A DNA stretch of 64,000 nt, from positions 133,601 through 197,600 of the forward strand of contig NZ_JAAUVI010000007.1 of NCBI RefSeq assembly GCF_021352225.1, given 5' to 3'. Positions 52,865-61,921 of this stretch are shown here, in pieces. The position numbers were made by a program, and so were the translations under genes. The stretch comes from Methylobacterium sp. C25. GTDB lineage: Bacteria > Pseudomonadota > Alphaproteobacteria > Rhizobiales > Beijerinckiaceae. Every line of letters starts with the position of its first letter. Position 1 is the first letter of the stretch. The notes beneath the pieces are model-generated. The model saw only the letters and a list, made by a program, of their open reading frames with translations, was not told the DNA's origin and ran no database searches.

Positions 52865-53308
52865 TCAGGTTCGGGCCTGGAGCGCCTCGCGGACGGTTCC
52901 GGCCAGCGCGCCTTCTTCCGCATCGGACGGTACCACCAGGGCATCCGGCACGCAGTCGATAATCTCGTCTTCATCGCTGGCGAAGACGATTGCGAGGTTC
53001 GGCCGCAGCGCGCGGGCCTCGATCGCGAGCCGGGAGCAGCGCAGGTCGCCCAACAATTCGGCGTCTGTCACGAGGACGTCCATCGGCAAGCCAAGCGCGA
53101 GAACTGTCAGCGCGTCGACGCCGGAATCGACAGAGGTGGCGCAATAGCCTGCACGTCTGATCTCGGCGCTGACTTCGTCGCGCCAAAGCTTGCGACGGCC
53201 GGCGACGAGGACCTGCACGCCGTAACAGCCACCCTGGACGTCGCCCTCCACAGATCCCGAAGGACCCGTCGCGAGATGATCAGCGCGCGGAGCAGCCGAG
53301 GCACCCAT
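52865..53308 (-). CDS. Degenerate receiver-like protein
   Basis: This 147-residue protein has a response-regulator-like fold without the catalytic set. YGVQVLVAGRRKLWRDEVSA lacks the acidic pair, DVLVTDAELLGDLRCSRLAI has an Asp at about the phosphorylation site but with altered context, and DALVVPSDAEEGALAGTVRE lacks the usual Lys. The first 40 residues are polar and unconserved. The start at 53308 is near AGGACGG; ATG 53347 is possible. It is probably a pseudo-receiver acting by protein binding. It stands alone upstream of, and divergent from, argJ. Confidence 0.6.
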   Translation of the reverse strand: MGASAAPRADHLATGPSGSVEGDVQGGCYGVQVLVAGRRKLWRDEVSAEIRRAGYCATSVDSGVDALTVLALGLPMDVLVTDAELLGDLRCSRLAIEARALRPNLAIVFASDEDEIIDCVPDALVVPSDAEEGALAGTVREALQART

Positions 53309-53541
53309 CTGTCCGTCCTGTCGTCCAGTCGCCGGATTAGGTTGCATTGCAACAGGCTAGGCCGGGCAATCAAATTGTTCAAGTCTAGATCTGTAGACGG
53401 CTCGGTTTTGCACTGCATCACAGGGTGCTGCTGCCGCGAAGCAACAGGGGGCATGACGCTGTTGACGCCTGCCTCGAAGCCGAGGCAACACGGCGCCGCC
53501 GCAACCGTCCGCAGCGGCCGCAGATGACGAGGCGCGAATCG

Positions 53542-54798
53542 ATGGCATCTCAAACCGCAACGCCCGTCTCGCCGCTCGCTCCAGGCTCGACACCGAAGCT
53601 TCCGGCCGTTGCCGGTGTCAGGCTCGCCACGGCTCAGGCCGGCATCCGTTACAAGGGCCGCACCGACGTTCTCTGGGTCTCGCTCGACGAAGGCACGACG
53701 GTGGCCGGCGTCTTCACGCGCTCGCGCTGTCCGTCAGCTGCCGTGGACTGGTGCCGGGAGGCCCTGGCCGCGGGCAGCGGCACGGCCCGCGCACTCGTCG
53801 TCAATTCCGGCAACGCCAATGCTTTCACCGGCCTCAGGGGTCGCGAGGCCGTCGGGCTGACCGCCGACATCGCGGCAAAGGCCGCGCCGTGCGGACGCGA
53901 CGAGGTGTTCATCGCGTCGACCGGCGTCATCGGCGAGCCGCTCGATGCCGGCAAGTTCGACGGCGTGCTCGCCGATTGTGCGGCCCGCGCCGAGGACGGC
54001 CCGCGCGCCTGGGAGGCCGCCGCTCGCGCGATCATGACCACCGACACCTTTCCGAAGCTCGCCAACCGGACGGCCGAAATCGACGGCAAGACGGTGACGA
54101 TCAACGGTATGGCCAAGGGTGCCGGGATGATCGCGCCAGACATGGCGACGATGCTGTCCTTCGTGTTCACCGACGCGGCGCTGCCCCAGGATGTCCTCGG
54201 CGAGTTGCTGACCGCTGGAACGCGCAAGAGCTTCAACTGCGTCACCATCGATGGCGATACCTCGACCTCGGATACGCTGTTGCTTTTCGCGACCGGAAAG
54301 GCCAGCAACACGGCGATCGACCGCGCCGACGATCGGCGGCTCGCCGGTTTCCGCGCGGCGCTCGACGATCTGCTGATCGAGCTGGCCCAGCTCGTGGCGC
54401 GGGACGGGGAGGGCGCCCGAAAGCTCGTGACCGTCGAGGTCGAAGGCGCGGAGAGCGACGCGTCCGCCCATCGCATCGCCATGTCGATCGCCAATTCGCC
54501 GCTGGTGAAGACGGCGGTGGCCGGTGAGGACGCGAATTGGGGCCGTGTCGTCATGGCCGTCGGCAAGGCCGGCGAACCGGCGGATCGCGACCTCCTGACC
54601 ATCTCCTTTGGCGGCGTGCGTGTCGCCCACAAGGGAGCGCGCGATCCGGATTACAGCGAGGAGGCGGCAAGCGCCGTGATGCGCCAGCCGGAGATCACGG
54701 TGAAGGCCGAGATCGGACTCGGCCAGGGGAGGGCGCGGGTCTGGACCTGCGATCTCACCAAGGAATACGTCGCCATCAATGGGGATTACCGCTCGTGA
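53542..54798 (+). CDS. argJ: Bifunctional ornithine acetyltransferase / N-acetylglutamate synthase
   Basis: This 418-residue enzyme of arginine synthesis transfers acetyl from N-acetylornithine to glutamate. The family starts [20 protein letters not shown], and [13 protein letters not shown] and [15 protein letters not shown] follow. The self-cleavage site is in [17 protein letters not shown]; cleavage at Ala-Thr makes the Thr nucleophile of the beta chain. [20 protein letters not shown] and the C-terminal [15 protein letters not shown] are standard. The ATG at 53542 is preferred to 53524. The stop overlaps the GTG of the next gene, giving an argJ-SIMPL-mutT operon. Confidence 0.95.
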   Translation: MASQTATPVSPLAPGSTPKLPAVAGVRLATAQAGIRYKGRTDVLWVSLDEGTTVAGVFTRSRCPSAAVDWCREALAAGSGTARALVVNSGNANAFTGLRGREAVGLTADIAAKAAPCGRDEVFIASTGVIGEPLDAGKFDGVLADCAARAEDGPRAWEAAARAIMTTDTFPKLANRTAEIDGKTVTINGMAKGAGMIAPDMATMLSFVFTDAALPQDVLGELLTAGTRKSFNCVTIDGDTSTSDTLLLFATGKASNTAIDRADDRRLAGFRAALDDLLIELAQLVARDGEGARKLVTVEVEGAESDASAHRIAMSIANSPLVKTAVAGEDANWGRVVMAVGKAGEPADRDLLTISFGGVRVAHKGARDPDYSEEAASAVMRQPEITVKAEIGLGQGRARVWTCDLTKEYVAINGDYRS

Positions 54799-55516
54799 GG
54801 ACGTCTGCGGCCGCGCTGTTCGGCGTTGTTCTCACGCTCTGCGGTCCGGCCTTCGCGGACGATGACGACAGGGCGGGCCGGATCGGTGTGATCGGCCGGG
54901 CCCAGATCGAGACGCAGCCGGATTTCGCCTCCGTCGAGATCGGTGTGCAGACCAAGGGCGAGACACCCGCTGCGGCGCTCGATGCGGCCAGCAATGCCGC
55001 CAAGGGTATCATCGCCACCGCGAAGGAACTCGGGGTGCCGGATACCGACATCGGCACCTCCTCGGTGACGCTGCAGCCCGCAAGCCGTCAGATCCGCCAG
55101 CCCGACGGCTCGTTTCGCGAGCAGTCCGACGGCTATGCGGCCTCGAACCGCGTCGTCGTGCGGCTCGGCGACATGCCGAAGCTCGGCGAGCTGATGCGTC
55201 GCGCGCTCGATGCGGGCTCGAACCGCATCGACGGCGTCAGCTTCGGCCTGCGCGATCCGGGCAAAGTCCAGGGGACGTCCAGGTCGCTGCGATGAAGGAC
55301 GCCCGCGCCCAGGCCGAGCGACTCGCCGAGGCAGCGGGCGTGAAGCTCGGCCCGGCGCTCTCCATCGCCTCGCCGCCGCGAGCCGAGCATCCGCGCCCGG
55401 CGCCTTACGCCGCCATGGCGCGGTCCGTCGCGAAGGATCGCGCGGCGGTGCCCGTCGAGGCCGGAACGATCGAGACCAGCGCCGAGGTCGAAGCCGTGTT
55501 CGCGATCAGGCCGTGA
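54795..55516 (+). pseudogene. SIMPL-domain (DUF541) periplasmic protein, frameshifted
   Basis: The GTG start overlaps the argJ stop. A signal peptide ([20 protein letters not shown]) precedes a SIMPL domain: IGVIGRAQIETQPDFASVEI, then GYAASNRVVVRLGDMPKLGE and IDGVSFGLRDPGKVQ. At about 55271-55274, within a run of four G, the frame is lost: frame 1 stops at 55295. The rest of the domain (VAAMKDARAQAERLAEAAGV, then VPVEAGTIETSAEVEAVFAI) continues in another frame to 55516, overlapping the mutT start. One missing base explains everything. It is either a true pseudogene or a sequencing slip in the G run. SIMPL proteins are of unknown or oxidative-stress-related function. Confidence 0.88.
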
Positions 55517-55935
55517 GCGAGGCGACGCCGGTGCGGCTGCTCCTCGTCGTGGCGGTGGCGCTCGTCGATGCCGACGGGCGGGTGCTTCTGGCCCAGCGGC
55601 CACCAGGCAAACAATTGGCTGGTCTCTGGGAATTTCCCGGCGGCAAGGTCGAGCCGGGCGAACGGCCCGAGGCGACGCTGATCCGCGAGCTCGCCGAAGA
55701 GCTCGGGATCACGGTCGAAGATCCGTGCCTTGCCCCGCTCACCTTCGCGAGCCACCCCTATCCCGACTTCCACCTGCTGATGCCGCTCTATATCTGCCGC
55801 CGCTGGGAAGGGACGCCCAGGTCGATGGAGGGACAGGCGTTGAAGTGGGTGCGGCCGGGCGCTTTGCGCGACATGCCGATGCCGCCGGCGGACGCTCCGT
55901 TGATCCCGTTCCTGGTCGATCTGCTCGGAACCTGA
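55513..55935 (+). CDS. mutT: 8-oxo-dGTP diphosphatase MutT (Nudix hydrolase)
   Basis: This 140-residue enzyme removes 8-oxo-dGTP from the nucleotide pool. The Nudix box runs GKVEPGERPEATLIRELAEE with LGI after it (about residues 43-65). WEFPGG precedes it and LLAQRPPGKQLAGLW is the typical MutT substrate-loop region. ALVDADGRVLLAQRP and the C-terminal helix are complete. The GTG start overlaps the last codons of the SIMPL frame (GTGA). The argJ-mutT neighbourhood is common in Hyphomicrobiales. Confidence 0.93.
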   Translation: MSEATPVRLLLVVAVALVDADGRVLLAQRPPGKQLAGLWEFPGGKVEPGERPEATLIRELAEELGITVEDPCLAPLTFASHPYPDFHLLMPLYICRRWEGTPRSMEGQALKWVRPGALRDMPMPPADAPLIPFLVDLLGT

Positions 55936-56016
55936 TCGCGGAAGCGGGAACTGGCGGTGCCGGCCCGAACTCCTGGCTGTCTTGGCGCGAAACAAACCTC
56001 GCGGTGCGATGAACCT

Positions 56017-56376
56017 TCAGCCTTGTTCGATCGCGTCCACCTTGTCGGGATAGAAGGCCAGATACTCTTTGATCTGCGCCACCGCCGGGAAAGGGTTCTC
56101 GTAGCTCCAGACGGCGGCCTGTCGCGGCGAGCCTCCGGCATCGAGATCGAAATAGCTCGCGTCGCCCTTGTAAGGGCAATGGCTCGTTCGAGCGCTTTTT
56201 GCGAAGCGCCCCCAATGCGCATCCTCCCGTGGAATATAGAGGACTACCGGATAGGCGGCCTCCTTCAACGCGAGCGCTCGCGTCGTTTCGGCGACGGTGA
56301 TCCCTCCCGCGACGACGCGGACGCGCCCGGCATGCGGCGTAATGGTGATCGGGTGGTCTGGGCCCGGTTCCTTCAT
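56017..56376 (-). CDS. DUF427 family protein
   Basis: This 119-residue small beta-barrel protein has the DUF427 hallmarks: VRVVAGGITVAETTRALALK, then YPVVLYIPREDAHW, SHCPYKGDASYFDL and the C-terminal AVWSYENPFPAVAQIKEYLA with FYPDKVDAIE. The function is unknown; conserved His, Cys, Lys and acidic residues hint at a small-molecule site. Its ATG overlaps the stop of the methyltransferase gene upstream (ATGA), so the two are translationally coupled. Confidence 0.9.
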   Translation of the reverse strand: MKEPGPDHPITITPHAGRVRVVAGGITVAETTRALALKEAAYPVVLYIPREDAHWGRFAKSARTSHCPYKGDASYFDLDAGGSPRQAAVWSYENPFPAVAQIKEYLAFYPDKVDAIEQG

Positions 56377-57275
56377 CGCAGGCTTCCTCCGATTGGATCG
56401 ACGACGTGTTCCGGCGTGCCGAGCGCATCGGCGAGTCGCGCTTTGGCGCTGCCCGGCTTGAGTGGCTTCTGCTGGCTCTCGTGCGGAACCCAGCCTGAGA
56501 GCCAGATCAGCTCGAAGGTCGCGCGGAGGCGCCCGTCAGGATCCGAAAAGCGCTCGGCGTAGATCTCGGCGGCGCGCATAAGCGTCGCGCGGCGCAGTGG
56601 CGTCCGGCGTCGCTCGGTCAGGGCATTGGTGAGGCCCATGGCACGGAGGTCGCGCATCAGGGCAAACGGGTCGGAATAGCGAACCGTGAGGCGTTCGGAA
56701 TCGGTCACCGGCAGGCTGAACCCGGCGCGCTGCAACAACCCACCGAGATCGCGCACCTCTGCAAGCGGCGCGACCCGCGGGCTGATGCCACCCTCCACCT
56801 CGCTCTCAGCATGCTGAAAGGCTTGGCGCAGCTCCGTCAGCGTTGAGCCGCCGAGAAGGCAGCCGACGAACAGCCCATCCGGCTTCAGCGCCCGGCGCAA
56901 CTGCACGAGCGCACCGGGAAGATCGTTGACCGCGTGCAGCGCAAGCAGAGACACTGCGAGGTCGAAGGCAGCCCCGCCGCCAAAGGGCAGCGCCTCCGCA
57001 TCGCCTGCGAGACAGAGCGGCTCGCCCGGCTCTGGGGTCGGGCTCAAGCGAACCAGCCTGTCGATGCGCCCGCTCGATCGAAGCCGCGCGGCGGCCATCG
57101 GCAACGGCGTGCCGAGGTCGAGTGCCAGCGGGAACCGACGCAGGACGGCGTCGAGGCGATCGCCGAGATCCTCGACCGCCCGCGACAGGAGGAAGTCGGC
57201 GAAGCCCGCGCGGCGCGCCCGCACGAGGCGTTGCCTCACGAGAGCGGTGTCGAAGAGGGGAGGAGGCTGGCTCAT
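56373..57275 (-). CDS. SAM-dependent methyltransferase, NDUFAF5/BioC-like
   Basis: This 300-residue protein resembles the alphaproteobacterial relatives of the complex I assembly factor NDUFAF5. It starts PPLFDTALVRQRLVRARRAG and LLSRAVEDLGDRLDAVLRRF. The SAM-binding strand is ALDLGTPLPMAAARLRSSG, in which the usual GxGxG is weakened (DLGTPL). LAGDAEALPFGGGAAFDLAV and LPGALVQLRRALKPDGLFVG are standard class I features. In mitochondria the family hydroxylates or methylates an arginine of complex I. It is coupled to the DUF427 gene. Confidence 0.82.
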   Translation of the reverse strand: MSQPPPLFDTALVRQRLVRARRAGFADFLLSRAVEDLGDRLDAVLRRFPLALDLGTPLPMAAARLRSSGRIDRLVRLSPTPEPGEPLCLAGDAEALPFGGGAAFDLAVSLLALHAVNDLPGALVQLRRALKPDGLFVGCLLGGSTLTELRQAFQHAESEVEGGISPRVAPLAEVRDLGGLLQRAGFSLPVTDSERLTVRYSDPFALMRDLRAMGLTNALTERRRTPLRRATLMRAAEIYAERFSDPDGRLRATFELIWLSGWVPHESQQKPLKPGSAKARLADALGTPEHVVDPIGGSLR

Positions 57276-57406
57276 CGACCTGGGAGATGGGGCACAATCG
57301 GCCCGGACGCTAGGCTGGGCTCCGGGGTCGTCATCAAGATCACGAGATTGCGGAACGGGATGCCCCCAGCGCCGTTACTGCTGCGCTTTCGAACTGGGAG
57401 ATGTCC

Positions 57407-57631
57407 ATGTCACGCATGTTCACCGTCTTCGCGCTGGCCCTCGCCGTCACAGGCCTCGGCACCACGGCTGAAGCCAAGGGGTGCATCAAGGGTGCGCTTG
57501 TGGGGGGCCTCGCCGGGCATGCCGTCGGGCATGGTGTTCTCGGAGCGGCTGGCGGCTGCATCGCCGGGCGTCACTATGCGAACAAGAAGGCCAAGGAGCA
57601 GCAGCAACAGCCGCAGCAGAGCTCGCACTGA
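57407..57631 (+). CDS. Small secreted glycine-zipper protein
   Basis: This 74-residue protein has a signal peptide (MFTVFALALAVTGLGTTAEA, cleavage before KGC). A glycine-zipper segment (GALVGGLAGHAVGHGVLGAA) flanked by two cysteines follows, then a Lys/Gln-rich tail (NKKAKEQQQQPQQSSH). Glycine-zipper proteins associate with membranes or oligomerise. ATG 57407 has GGGAG at the right distance; ATG 57401 adds two residues. comF coding sequence begins almost at once after its stop. Confidence 0.7.
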   Translation: MSRMFTVFALALAVTGLGTTAEAKGCIKGALVGGLAGHAVGHGVLGAAGGCIAGRHYANKKAKEQQQQPQQSSH

Positions 57632-57652
57632 TCGAGATCAGCGCTGAGCGCT

Positions 57653-58396
57653 CTGCCGGCAGGCCTGCGCGCCACGCTCGGTGCCGCACTCGGGCTCGTC
57701 TATCCGCCCACCTGCATCGCCTGCGGGCAGGCGACGGCGGAGCCGCACGCGCTCTGCCCCGCCTGCTGGTCGGGCCTTCGGCTGATTGAGCGACCGTTCT
57801 GCGAGCGTCTGGGAACGCCCTTCGCGCTCGACCTCGGGGTCGGCACGCTGCTCAGCCCGCGCGCCATTGCCGAGCCGCCGGTGTTTCAACGAGCGAGAGC
57901 GGTCGCGCTGTATGAAGGCACGGCGCAGGATCTGGTCCATCGCCTGAAATACGGTGACCGGCTCGATCTCGGCCGGGCCATGGCTCGGATGATGGCGTCG
58001 GCCGGCGCCGAGCTCATCGCCGAGACCGACCTCGTCGTGCCGGTGCCGCTGCATGCCCTTCGCCTCTGGCGGCGACGGTTCAATCAGGCGGCTCTGCTCG
58101 CACGCGACGTGGCCAGTGCGTCGAGCCTCCCCTGCGACGTGAGAGCGCTCGCGCGCGTGAAGCGGACTCGCCCTCAGGTCGGGCTCACACGAGTCCAGCG
58201 AGCGGACAACCTCCAGGGCGCCTTTCGGGTGCCGGAGGCCGCCAAGCCTCGGCTCGCTGGACGGCGCGTGCTGCTGGTCGACGACGTCGCGACCACGGGC
58301 GCCACCGGCAACGCGGCCGCCCGCGCCCTCCTGCGGGGCGGCGCCCGGCAGGTGGACCTCCTCACCTTCGCGACGGTCTCTACCGAAGCGGATTGA
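57653..58396 (+). CDS. comF: ComF family phosphoribosyltransferase-like protein (no canonical start codon)
   Basis: This protein of about 247 residues has an N-terminal zinc ribbon (YPPTCIACGQATAEPHALCP and AC, two CxxC pairs) and a PRTase domain: YEGTAQDLVHRLKYGDRLDL, VVPVPLHALRLWRRRFNQAA, TRPQVGLTRVQRADNLQGAF, and the PRPP loop VLLVDDVATTGATGNAA. ComF takes part in DNA uptake or nucleotide salvage. The frame is open from 57632, but contains no ATG, GTG or TTG before GTG 57881, which would delete the zinc ribbon. A CTG (57653 or 57644) is the best guess for the start, so this boundary is uncertain. Confidence 0.78.
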   Translation: MPAGLRATLGAALGLVYPPTCIACGQATAEPHALCPACWSGLRLIERPFCERLGTPFALDLGVGTLLSPRAIAEPPVFQRARAVALYEGTAQDLVHRLKYGDRLDLGRAMARMMASAGAELIAETDLVVPVPLHALRLWRRRFNQAALLARDVASASSLPCDVRALARVKRTRPQVGLTRVQRADNLQGAFRVPEAAKPRLAGRRVLLVDDVATTGATGNAAARALLRGGARQVDLLTFATVSTEAD

Positions 58397-58528
58397 ACGG
58401 CGCTCGGTCGATCCCCGAAATGAGGGGAATCCGGCGCGTACACTTCGGCGTCGAAGAGACGATCCCGCCGGTGGCACAAGCCGAGCGTCAGGCAAAGCTG
58501 CCTGGCGTCCCGAAATCTCAAGCTAGAA

Positions 58529-58870
58529 TCAGGGGCAGACGGCGACCCGCTTGACCACCCATCCCTGGCCGTCCTGCCAGAGCTTGCGCCGGCCCTTGTA
58601 GCAGGCGCGATCCCCCTCGCCAGATGTCCAGACTCCGGTCGGCTGGACACGCTCTGTCGCGTTCTCTTCGAGCTTGGGCTCTGCCTTCACGGCCTTGGCC
58701 GGCTTGGCCTTGGCGGATCGCCGGGCATGAGAGTCCGAGATGCGGCCGGCTGCATCTGCCGACCCGGCAGCGAAACAGAGCGCGGCGAGGACCAAGCCGA
58801 ATCTACGGAGATGGCGGACACGATAGGCCACGGCAGCAAAACTCCGGTCGGCAAGACAGCCAAGCTTCAT
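58529..58870 (-). CDS. Small secreted protein of unknown function
   Basis: This 113-residue protein has an uncleaved basic lead and a hydrophobic signal (RRFGLVLAALCFAAGSADAA, cleavage near residue 41), an alanine/lysine-rich linker (AKAKPAKAVKAEPKLEE), and a compact C-terminal part (GVWTSGEGDRACYKGRRKLW, then GWVVKRVAVCP). The latter has two cysteines likely forming a disulfide and looks conserved. No named family was recognised. It lies alone between comF and the L,D-transpeptidase gene. Confidence 0.65.
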   Translation of the reverse strand: MKLGCLADRSFAAVAYRVRHLRRFGLVLAALCFAAGSADAAGRISDSHARRSAKAKPAKAVKAEPKLEENATERVQPTGVWTSGEGDRACYKGRRKLWQDGQGWVVKRVAVCP

Positions 58871-59164
58871 GTCGTGGAAGCTGCACGGTTTTCAATGACG
58901 CCTTGTGACGATTCGCGAGGCGATCCACACTTTTGCCGCAGACCCACAAGACAGCAGCGGCCGCCTCGTCGATTCTCAGCTTTCGATCGATGTCTCCGCA
59001 ATCCTGCGGCACGGCGACCGATTGTCGATAAAGCTATGATGTTGCAGGCAGGAAACATGATTTCTTGCTATCGGCTTGCCCAGGTGCCGGCCGATCGGCT
59101 GACGGGCATCGATGGATTCGCAACGACTCCGTCGGCAGCGCATTCGTGAATTTTGAGCGATCCC

Positions 59165-60142
59165 ATGTTCAAAGCGATCTCTTCCCTCAACCGGCGCAAG
59201 CTCCTCGCCGGCGCCGCATCGAGTCTTGCGCTGATCGGGCTCGCAGGCCCTGTCTCGGCGCAGAGCGCCGGCGGCTACGACGACGCCCGCCTGTACAAGG
59301 ATCAATACGGGCAGCTCTATCGGAAGCGCGCTGGCGAATACGTGCCGTATAGCGGTCCCGTCGTGAACGGCCGTCCGGTCGACGATCCGAGCGCTGCCAT
59401 GGACGCCGACGAGTATGCCCGCCGCCGCGCGGCGCGCTACGGTGAACAGCCCCCGGTTACCGCGCCCGGCGCGCCGGCTGCGGCGAATGCTGGCGATCTG
59501 CCGCCCGAGGGGCAGCCCGGCGCGAGGCCCGCGCCGAAGCAGGCCGGCTATCCGGTGCCGCAGCGGGAGATCGACAACGGCCCGATCGATATCGCTCGTG
59601 CCTACGGCCCCGTTGAGGGCGAGCCCTTCAACGTGCCGCCGATCAACGTCAAGACCTTCAACAAGGCATTCCTCCGGGCAGAGGTCGACTACCGCACCAA
59701 CGAGCCGGTCGGCACGATCGTCGTCGACCCGCGCGCTCACTACCTCTATCTCGTCCTGCCGAATGGCCGGGCGCGGCGTTACGGCGTCGGTGTCGGCAAG
59801 CAGGGCTTCTCCTGGAACGGCAGCGCGACGATCAATTCGAAGCAGGCCTGGCCGGACTGGTATCCGCCCAAGGAGATGATCGAGCGCCGGCCCGACTTGA
59901 AGGCCGAGGTCTCGAAGCTGCAGAGCGGCCTCGGCGTGCCCGGCGGCTCGCGCAACCCGCTCGGCGCGCGCGCCATGTATCTCTGGCAGAACAACAAGGA
60001 CACGCTGTTCCGCATCCACGGAACCACCGAGCCGCACTCGATCGGCAAGAGCGTCTCGTCCGGCTGCATCCGCATGATCAACCAGGACGCGATCGACCTG
60101 TTCAGCCGCGTCTCCGTCGGCACCAAGGTCGTGGTGCTCTGA
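59165..60142 (+). CDS. L,D-transpeptidase (ErfK/YbiS/YcfS/YnhG family)
   Basis: This 325-residue periplasmic enzyme makes 3-3 peptidoglycan crosslinks or anchors proteins to the wall. The N-terminal signal is Tat-like (LNRRKLLAGAASSLALIGLA, cleavage after VSA at about residue 32). A proline/alanine-rich linker follows (about 95-140). The YkuD domain (about 175-325) has GTIVVDPRAHYLYLVLPNGR and the catalytic HGTTEPHSIGKSVSSGCIRM with His and Cys. It is last before a bidirectional terminator. ATG 59165 is used; a TTG at 59153 adds four residues. Confidence 0.93.
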   Translation: MFKAISSLNRRKLLAGAASSLALIGLAGPVSAQSAGGYDDARLYKDQYGQLYRKRAGEYVPYSGPVVNGRPVDDPSAAMDADEYARRRAARYGEQPPVTAPGAPAAANAGDLPPEGQPGARPAPKQAGYPVPQREIDNGPIDIARAYGPVEGEPFNVPPINVKTFNKAFLRAEVDYRTNEPVGTIVVDPRAHYLYLVLPNGRARRYGVGVGKQGFSWNGSATINSKQAWPDWYPPKEMIERRPDLKAEVSKLQSGLGVPGGSRNPLGARAMYLWQNNKDTLFRIHGTTEPHSIGKSVSSGCIRMINQDAIDLFSRVSVGTKVVVL

Positions 60143-60197
60143 GCCCGATGCAACGAGGCCTCGCTGGACGTTGGTCCGGCGAGGCCCGCAATTAAGA

Positions 60198-60223
60198 AAA
60201 CGGCCCCCGATCGGGGGCCGTTT
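60198..60223. terminator. Bidirectional intrinsic terminator
   Basis: A perfect 13-bp inverted repeat centred at 60210/60211 (AAACGGCCCCCGA with TCGGGGGCCGTTT) is flanked by A and T residues on the two sides. It lies between the convergent L,D-transpeptidase and acidic-protein genes and can end both transcripts. Confidence 0.85.
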
Positions 60224-60228
60224 CGCGT

Positions 60229-60597
60229 TTAGGCGTCGAGGTGGTCCTGCTCGTCGTCGAGATCGACCAGGAAGACGATGTCCGCCTCGTCTTCCTCATC
60301 GTCCTCTTCGTCGTGGTCCGCTGCGCCGGCCTTCGCATCCGCGGTGTCGTGGTGCGGATCGGCCTCGAAGTCGCCGGTGCCGTCATCCTCGGCGATGGCC
60401 TGCTCGAACTCGTCGGTCTCGTCCTCGGTGGAAGCCCTGATCTTCAGCTCGGAGGTGCCATTCCAGATCGGCTTGCCCTCGCTCGTCATCGTGCCGATGT
60501 CTTCCTTGAAGCCATCGCATGTGAAGAGGTCGCGGGCCGTCTGCTCATCGGAATTGATGACCGCAATCGCTTTGCCGTCGATTTCGAGGGTGAACAT
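60229..60597 (-). CDS. Small acidic protein of unknown function
   Basis: This 122-residue cytoplasmic protein has a folded N-terminal part (MFTLEIDGKAIAVINSDEQT, then ARDLFTCDGFKEDIGTM, about residues 1-60). A very acidic tail follows (DEFEQAIAEDDGTGDFEADP and a Glu/Asp run near residues 98-107) with a few histidines. The N-terminal segment looks like a conserved hypothetical domain of Methylobacterium-type genomes. The tail could bind metal or basic proteins. It stands alone. Confidence 0.7.
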   Translation of the reverse strand: MFTLEIDGKAIAVINSDEQTARDLFTCDGFKEDIGTMTSEGKPIWNGTSELKIRASTEDETDEFEQAIAEDDGTGDFEADPHHDTADAKAGAADHDEEDDEEDEADIVFLVDLDDEQDHLDA

Positions 60598-60668
60598 CGC
60601 GCGCCGATCTCTCTCAGGGGAGGGAATGGCGCCCGTGTAGAGCCTCGTCCGCCTCGCGTCGAGGCGGA

Positions 60669-61730
60669 TCAGGCTCCTCCGCGCGAGATCGCGCGCTTCA
60701 CCACACCCTGAACCTCCGGGTTCGAGAGGAAGAGGTCGTGGTTGATCAACCCGCCGCCGTAGTCCGAGGCGTCGGCGACTCGGACTCCGAGCGCTTCCAG
60801 ACGGTCTCGATCGGCCGCACCCGCCCGGGTTCCGCCGGCGAGCACGCCTGAGAGTTCCAGAGCGCGGTCGTTGGTCGAGGAGATCACCGTGATCTTGTGA
60901 ACGTCCGGCCCCATCCGCTCGACGCCGTTCGTGAACAGATCGATGTCGATGTCGGGGGCTGCGAGCACGACGGCGTTGATCCGGGACATCGCGGCCTCGC
61001 CCGCTTCTGCCCGGAGCATGCGCAGGGTCTCGAGCGTCAGCAGCGTGCCCATCGAGTGCGCCACGATGTTGATGCGCCCCCCCGATGGCGACGACGTCAG
61101 CGACTTCAGCAGATCCTCGAAACCGTCGCGCGACCACATCGCGCTCTCGCGGTCGTAACCGTAATCGAACGTGGCCGCGGCCGACGGCCAGGTGAACAAG
61201 GCTGAAGCACCGCGAAAGCGGATGCCGTCGGATAGCATGGCGGCGCTGACCGCAGCCGATTCGAAGCTCTCGCGATAGCCGTGGACATAGATCAGCACGT
61301 CGCGGCCAAAGGCCGATTGCGAGAAGGCGGAAGCTGCGTTTGCGCCGGTCTCAACCTGCTGAATCGACTTGATGCCCCAGTCGCCGCTGACCACCGACGA
61401 GACCTTGCCGATCAGCGAACGGTCCGGCGCCGACATGCGCACTTCCGCGAAGCTCAGCCCCCGCCCGCGCTCGGAGCCGAAATACGGAGACTTCAAGCCG
61501 CCGCCCACGGCCTTCCGTGTCGTGGCCACCAACAGGACCGGGCTGACGTCGAGAGCGGATTGCTCGCGGCCGCCCCCTCCGACGGCGCCCGTGGCAAGGC
61601 CGTCGGCGATGCATCCGGACAGGCCCGGCGTGACCGTTGCGGCGCCGAACAGCGCGGCGATCCGGACGATGGAGCGCCGGGTCGGCTCGGCCGCTTCGGC
61701 CTTCTCTGGCTGCAAGCCCTGCCACCTCAT
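60669..61730 (-). CDS. Alpha/beta hydrolase (DUF900 type), lipoprotein or exported
   Basis: This 353-residue protein has an N-terminal hydrophobic signal (RRSIVRIAALFGAATVTPGL) ending in the lipobox-like LSGC at about residue 40, so it is probably a lipoprotein. The hydrolase domain shows DVLIYVHGYRESFESAAVSA, the ALFTWPSAAATFDYGYDRES segment, and the nucleophile elbow NIVAHSMGTLLTLETLRMLR. AAPDIDIDLFTNGVERMGPD supplies the Asp, and GLINHDLFLSNPEV the His. DUF900 members are hydrolases of unknown substrate. It is divergent from meaB. Confidence 0.87.
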   Translation of the reverse strand: MRWQGLQPEKAEAAEPTRRSIVRIAALFGAATVTPGLSGCIADGLATGAVGGGGREQSALDVSPVLLVATTRKAVGGGLKSPYFGSERGRGLSFAEVRMSAPDRSLIGKVSSVVSGDWGIKSIQQVETGANAASAFSQSAFGRDVLIYVHGYRESFESAAVSAAMLSDGIRFRGASALFTWPSAAATFDYGYDRESAMWSRDGFEDLLKSLTSSPSGGRINIVAHSMGTLLTLETLRMLRAEAGEAAMSRINAVVLAAPDIDIDLFTNGVERMGPDVHKITVISSTNDRALELSGVLAGGTRAGAADRDRLEALGVRVADASDYGGGLINHDLFLSNPEVQGVVKRAISRGGA

Positions 61731-61921
61731 CGTACGATGCCCCTTCTGCCGGGCAGACGCGACTGCGCCCAGCTTCTCGGGGCTGCGTGTGACGCACGAT
61801 CTTGGCCTTGGCGAGGCAATGCGCCGCTTTGTCCATCCTGCCCACGGGCGCGTGATCGACGCGTTACATCGGATCGGCATGCCCCCTCGACGAACGGCCT
61901 CTCGCCCGGCATGAAGCCCTT

